A stretch of 64,000 bases of DNA from Cylicocyclus nassatus (Eukaryota > Nematoda > Chromadorea > Rhabditida > Strongylidae). Of the stretch, positions 60,295 through 64,000 are shown in pieces. Position 1 is the first letter of the stretch. Each line of letters starts with the position of its first letter. The notes beneath the pieces were generated by a model. It saw nothing but the letters and a program-made list of their open reading frames with translations, ran no database searches and was not told where the DNA came from. The stretch is from assembly GCA_958299035.1 (NCBI GenBank), contig CATQJL010000112.1, forward strand, positions 14,918,880 to 14,982,879. The letters are read 5' to 3'. Made by a program: the position numbers and the translations under genes.

Positions 60295-61397
60295 CTGAAA
60301 TTTTGCGGAATGCTAGAATTATCGCAATGACCTCCTTCAGAATGCAAGGATTCTGAATCCGAAAGACACTGTGCTCACTTCATCGGGGCGAATCTATATA
60401 TCTAATCTATATCTATACTCATCTTACCGTAATTCTCGGGTACAAGTGTAGGTGATACCGCAGGCGATGATTTTTTTGCTTCGTAAGGGGACGGGGGGGG
60501 GGGGGGAGGTGTTCCCGTGACAATAGTCGTGCTATACCCGCACTCACTCGCGGTTTAGTGATAAAGAGGTGCCAATATGAAGCTACAACAAATAAAAGTT
60601 GAAGAATCACAAAAGCAAAAAGAAATAGTCAAAAAATAAAACATCTTTATCTTTTTCTTTGCATTTCTTCTCGGTCTTCTCAGTTGTTTTGTGACTGTTT
60701 CTTCCGTTAAGCACTTTCCTTGTGATTGTAACATCAGGTACAAGTTTTTAGGAACGCCAAATGGAAACTTGCAATAATTTTATTGGGATAAACTGTCTCC
60801 GGTATAAAGAAAATTACGAAAGTCAAGGCTAACTAAATCAGTATGAATGTTATGAAGAAAGAAAATCAGAAAGTTCAGAAAAAAAGTTAAGAAATAAACG
60901 ATTACTAATAAATCTCGAATTTCTCCCCAAACAAATGGCGTTGGTTACCCTACAGGATATTTTACACATATATCTGGTTGGAACAAAAGTTCTGTCGCAT
61001 CATTTTTGAAAAAGAGTAAGCAGTACAATATAGCAATTTTGATTTTCTGTCTTCTTCTTTCGAAAGTCATAACTCCTCAGAGAGATGCTCTTTCAACCAA
61101 ACTCTGCACTGTTGAAAATTGTGGATCAAAAGGCTCACTATACTGCTTGCTTGGAGTTGTATCGCAGGTTTCAGATTTTTGATAGCCTAACTCAAAATGA
61201 CCGAAGTTGAAGTAATTTTATTCTTCTGCTTCTATCCCGGAAGCTTTCCCCATTAAAAATCAGCAGAGGCACTCTCACAAACGAAAGGGTTTTCTACCTA
61301 GCAAAATCAAGATTGGGCAAATCCGTCTGGAGAACAAGAAATTAGGATAATTCAAAAATGATGCGACAGAACTTTTGCATCATCTAATATTTTGATA

Positions 61398-61679
61398 CGA
61401 GCTGGCAAACCTGGCTCCGCTCGGTCCTGTCAATTATTCGAATCAGCATGTTCACTTACTTCCCTCCCCATCCTGCACACCCTGCACATCCTGCACACCC
61501 TGTACACCCTGCCCACCTGCACACCCTGCACACCCTGCACACCCCGCCCACCTGCACATCCTCCACATCCTGCACACCTGCACACCGTAAACACCCTGCA
61601 CACCCTGCACAACCTGCACAACCTGCACCCGAATGCGTACAAACAAACTCACAGATTTTCTGCTTTATATACATAGAGA
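61398..61679 (-). mobile_element. Helitron with 9-base minisatellite (copy 2 only)
   Basis: Read on the minus strand it starts TCTCTATGTATATAAAGC after an A and ends AGCTCG (a CTRR end with one mismatch) before a T. Copy 1 has the empty site GATA|TTAC near 30425, an exact A|T insertion without duplication. The plus-strand left end, GAGCTGGCAAACCTGGC, matches the other minus-strand Helitrons. From about 61470 to 61628 it consists of CACCCTGCA-like units. Confidence 0.75.
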
Positions 61680-63373
61680 TTACAGAAAACTGCAACCACC
61701 TAAAGAATCTCAAGAAATTTTCAATGTGGTCATGAAAACTTTTAAAGATAGTTCGATAGGATTACGTCACTAATAATTCCTTGGCAAAAAACTGAAATAA
61801 GCCTTATAGGTCAGTTACATAATAACACCAGATGGCAAGCTAGTCTTTCGACAATTTCGGAGACTTTCAGTTACCGATGTAAGTGTTCAGATTTTTTCAG
61901 CATTCTCAAGCTCAAGCTTACTAATTACATGAATTTGGGCAATGAATCGAATCAAAGGAATAATGGACCCCAAGCAAATCTCATTATCTGATCAGAACTA
62001 CCTCGCAGTCTGAATTTATTCTTACAACAGAAATTAGTAGCATAAATAAAATGATCTCGTTCTTCCATGCATGCAGCATACACACAGGTACACCCACCGA
62101 TCATCACATCATTCACTGTTCAATTCTTCGGTGGTAGGCATCGGTAGGCAGAGGAGTTTTAGTAAACTTCGGAAGTTGAAGTATCGCGAGTAAAACCATT
62201 TAAGGTAAGTTCGTAAGTGATTGATTAAAAAAAAAGAAAGGTGTATATGAACGACCTACCGTTAAGCTACATTGAGACAAATGTCTTCTCAAATAAATGT
62301 GATTTGTGATCACCAGTTTACATCCTAAAGCAAATTTGCCAATGAATTTGGGCGCTTCGGTTTTTTCTCGCGTGCAGTCCGTCGCGAATTAGCCGAATCA
62401 GTGAACTGTCGAGTTGATCGTTTATAAATCATAATGCTTTTTGGAATACAATGCCTTTTAGCATGAAACACCCTAGTAAGGAGAGCTGAAATGATTATTT
62501 TTCGAAAACTAGGGCATGTGGAGAACTGAAAACTTGCGGTTATACCTCTAAGGGACTGTAGTATACAATTACATAAGTGGAACCAGCTTAGCTTCGTTTT
62601 TATAAAAACTCAATAATTTTCATTTTCTCGATTTCTAAATGAGAAAAGTTCAGAAACGGAACATACGAGTGTCTGATGTAGTGTGCAGTTCTTATAAGCA
62701 AGTTGGAGATTCTTAGGATTTATTTGAACGAAGATGTAAATTTGCGATCCCCTAAGCCTTCAGTACGACTCACATTTTGGTTCTGAGTAAGTTGAGTGAC
62801 GACTACCGGCTCGTCACTGTCTACACCACCGCAGCTGTGCATTTTCAATCTTTTTTTTACTTGTATTGCAGCGCATGGAACTCTGTAGCCCACAACGTAG
62901 TTCCATAGACTCTATTCACCTTTTCGCTTCTATTTCTTTCTTCTTATAATATGCTTTTTCGATTTCGCAAGCCTCTTCGGTTTACTGCATCTCCTTCATC
63001 ATGAAATATCAGAGAGGGAGAAACGCATACTTTTTTCTTTTGGAACACATACTTTTTTGATAGATTTTTAAATTGATTCGATACTCCTTCAGCATCGCAG
63101 AAATTGAAATATATGGATTTGTTTTGTTCACCCGTTGGGGTACTTGTTTACGATTTGAATCCAGTCTAAATTTGAATCTTCTGAATTTTAGTTCTAGGTG
63201 ATGGGGCAAAATTTTGAGCAATGCAAGTCTACTAACGGACGAAGACGCGACAACAACTTAGAGGTAGTGTCTGGGCAAAATTGAGCGGGTCCTGGGATTT
63301 AGACAATGTAACAGCGTATGCCTTCGGACTCCCATCACAAAGGACGCGAGATATCGCGTGGAAAGAGGGCTTA

Positions 63374-63618
63374 GGCCTAAGGCATACGGTACCTCACGCT
63401 ATTCGGCCAAATCGCCACTTTCACGCGACTTGGCGATTTGCCAGATTTCTACAGATTCATCGTGCACGCTTCTCGAACGCATAGGCGGATGGCTTGTGTA
63501 AGTTGCTGCAAATAGAGCAGGTTCTGACTAAAGGAAGTGCACTAACGACGAATCACAAAGAGTCGCTGTTACGCCAAATCGCGCAGCGTCCGGAATCGCG
63601 CGAGGTGTGCCTTAGGCC
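63374..63618. mobile_element. Inverted-repeat element GGCCTAAGGCA with TTA flanks (copy 2 only)
   Basis: Ends GGCCTAAGGCATACGGTACC and mirror GGCCTAAGGCACACCTCG; TTA at 63371-63373 and 63619-63621. Copy 1 lacks it near 32050. Internal arms carry CGCGATTTGG-type motifs. Probably another Harbinger-like miniature element. Confidence 0.65.
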
Positions 63619-64000
63619 TTACGCTTCAAAAGAGATGAATTCGGAAGCGAGAGAAGCGCTCAGAATGTAAAAGTGGCTCAAGTGGCTTCATCAACGTGGG
63701 TGGTCTGAAGAAAAATCAAAACTCGGCCTTATATCTAGAGTTGTCATAAATTCGCCCTTTGAGCTTCCAATTCAGCCACTGGTAAATGCTGTACTGTATC
63801 ACACTGAAGCGCTAGTCAGTTGCACGTAAGTCTTAAATAACTCAAACGATTGCCTAGGGGTGGCTTGAAAATTGCACGGTTGCTCTACTTTCCCACTGAA
63901 GAAATGTAGAGAACTGTGGTTGTGTTCACACTGATTACTTCACACAACTGATACTGCAAACGAGATTTCGAAGATTTCGACAACATATGCCTTCTTCAAA

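Larger units (their letters stand above)
56932..64000 (+). repeat. Segmental duplication, copy 2 (runs off the window)
   Basis: Direct copy of 23897-33087, about 33 kb away. Five insertions are found only here: 56977-57652, 58576-59030, 59642-59748, 61398-61679 and 63374-63618. There is also a ~60-base insert near 63132-63195. The sequence before 56932 does not match the sequence before 23897, so the breakpoint is sharp. Confidence 0.9.

Noticed and set aside
61392..61735. Frames rich in His-Pro-Ala or Cys-Arg-Val repeats
   Set aside because: Translations of the CACCCTGCA minisatellite inside a Helitron; all frames are open because the unit is 9 bases long.
1..64000. tRNA, rRNA, spliced-leader RNA and CRISPR
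   Set aside because: Read for B-box-like GGTTCGAATCC, spliced-leader-like motifs and regularly spaced direct repeats. None convincing was found; the repeat arrays present are satellites or transposon parts.

Overview
This window looks like a repeat-dominated, gene-poor stretch of a nematode nuclear genome. The clues are an A+T-rich background, TTTCAG-type 3' splice sites, one compact three-exon saposin-like (caenopore-type) gene with a polyadenylation signal 14 bases after its stop, and dozens of short non-autonomous transposons. There is no operon structure, no bacterial ribosome-binding site, and no rRNA, tRNA or CRISPR that I can recognise. Almost every open frame longer than 60 codons lies inside a repeat and reads through inverted-repeat arms, so I do not treat those as genes.

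Layout. 1-3 kb: two small inverted-repeat elements in unique sequence. 3-15 kb: a nest of elements in which copies of a ~1.3 kb family (terminal motif TCATACCTTCGATA) are interrupted by palindromic elements, a Tc1/mariner-type element and two Helitrons on the minus strand. 15-17 kb: a decayed ~190-base direct-repeat array and a possible WD-repeat exon. 18-21 kb: nested elements ending in GGCCGTATTCATCAACG. 21.6-24.4 kb: palindromic elements. 23.9-33.1 kb and 56.9-64.0 kb (running off the end): two direct copies of one segmental duplication. Each carries the remains of an unidentified minus-strand spliced gene and a different set of later transposon insertions. 33-44 kb: a decayed Tc1-like transposon, large palindromes, piggyBac-, Harbinger- and hAT-type non-autonomous elements. 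45.8-48.4 kb: a Helitron with a 937-base palindrome in its end, then another mariner-type element. 48.8-49.9 kb: the only intact-looking gene (saposin-like). 51.6-54.9 kb: a GC-rich inverted-repeat element and three mariner-type elements joined almost end to end.

The most notable object is a ~2.6 kb element (25676-28258) in the first duplication copy. It has ~27-base inverted termini, GC-rich sub-terminal repeats and no visible transposase, and it carries pieces of a plexin-like gene (plexin TIG, PSI and IPT segments with an intron junction retained). The PSI piece is present twice in inverted orientation, so a transcript would fold into a long hairpin. The second duplication copy has the empty site. 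A second pattern: in three separate Helitrons, three different TA-flanked elements sit at the same TA, 8 bases from the Helitron's 5' end.

All family assignments are by eye from termini, target duplications and motifs. No database search was possible. Where the two duplication copies differ by an insertion, the empty copy gives exact element ends, and those calls are the safest.
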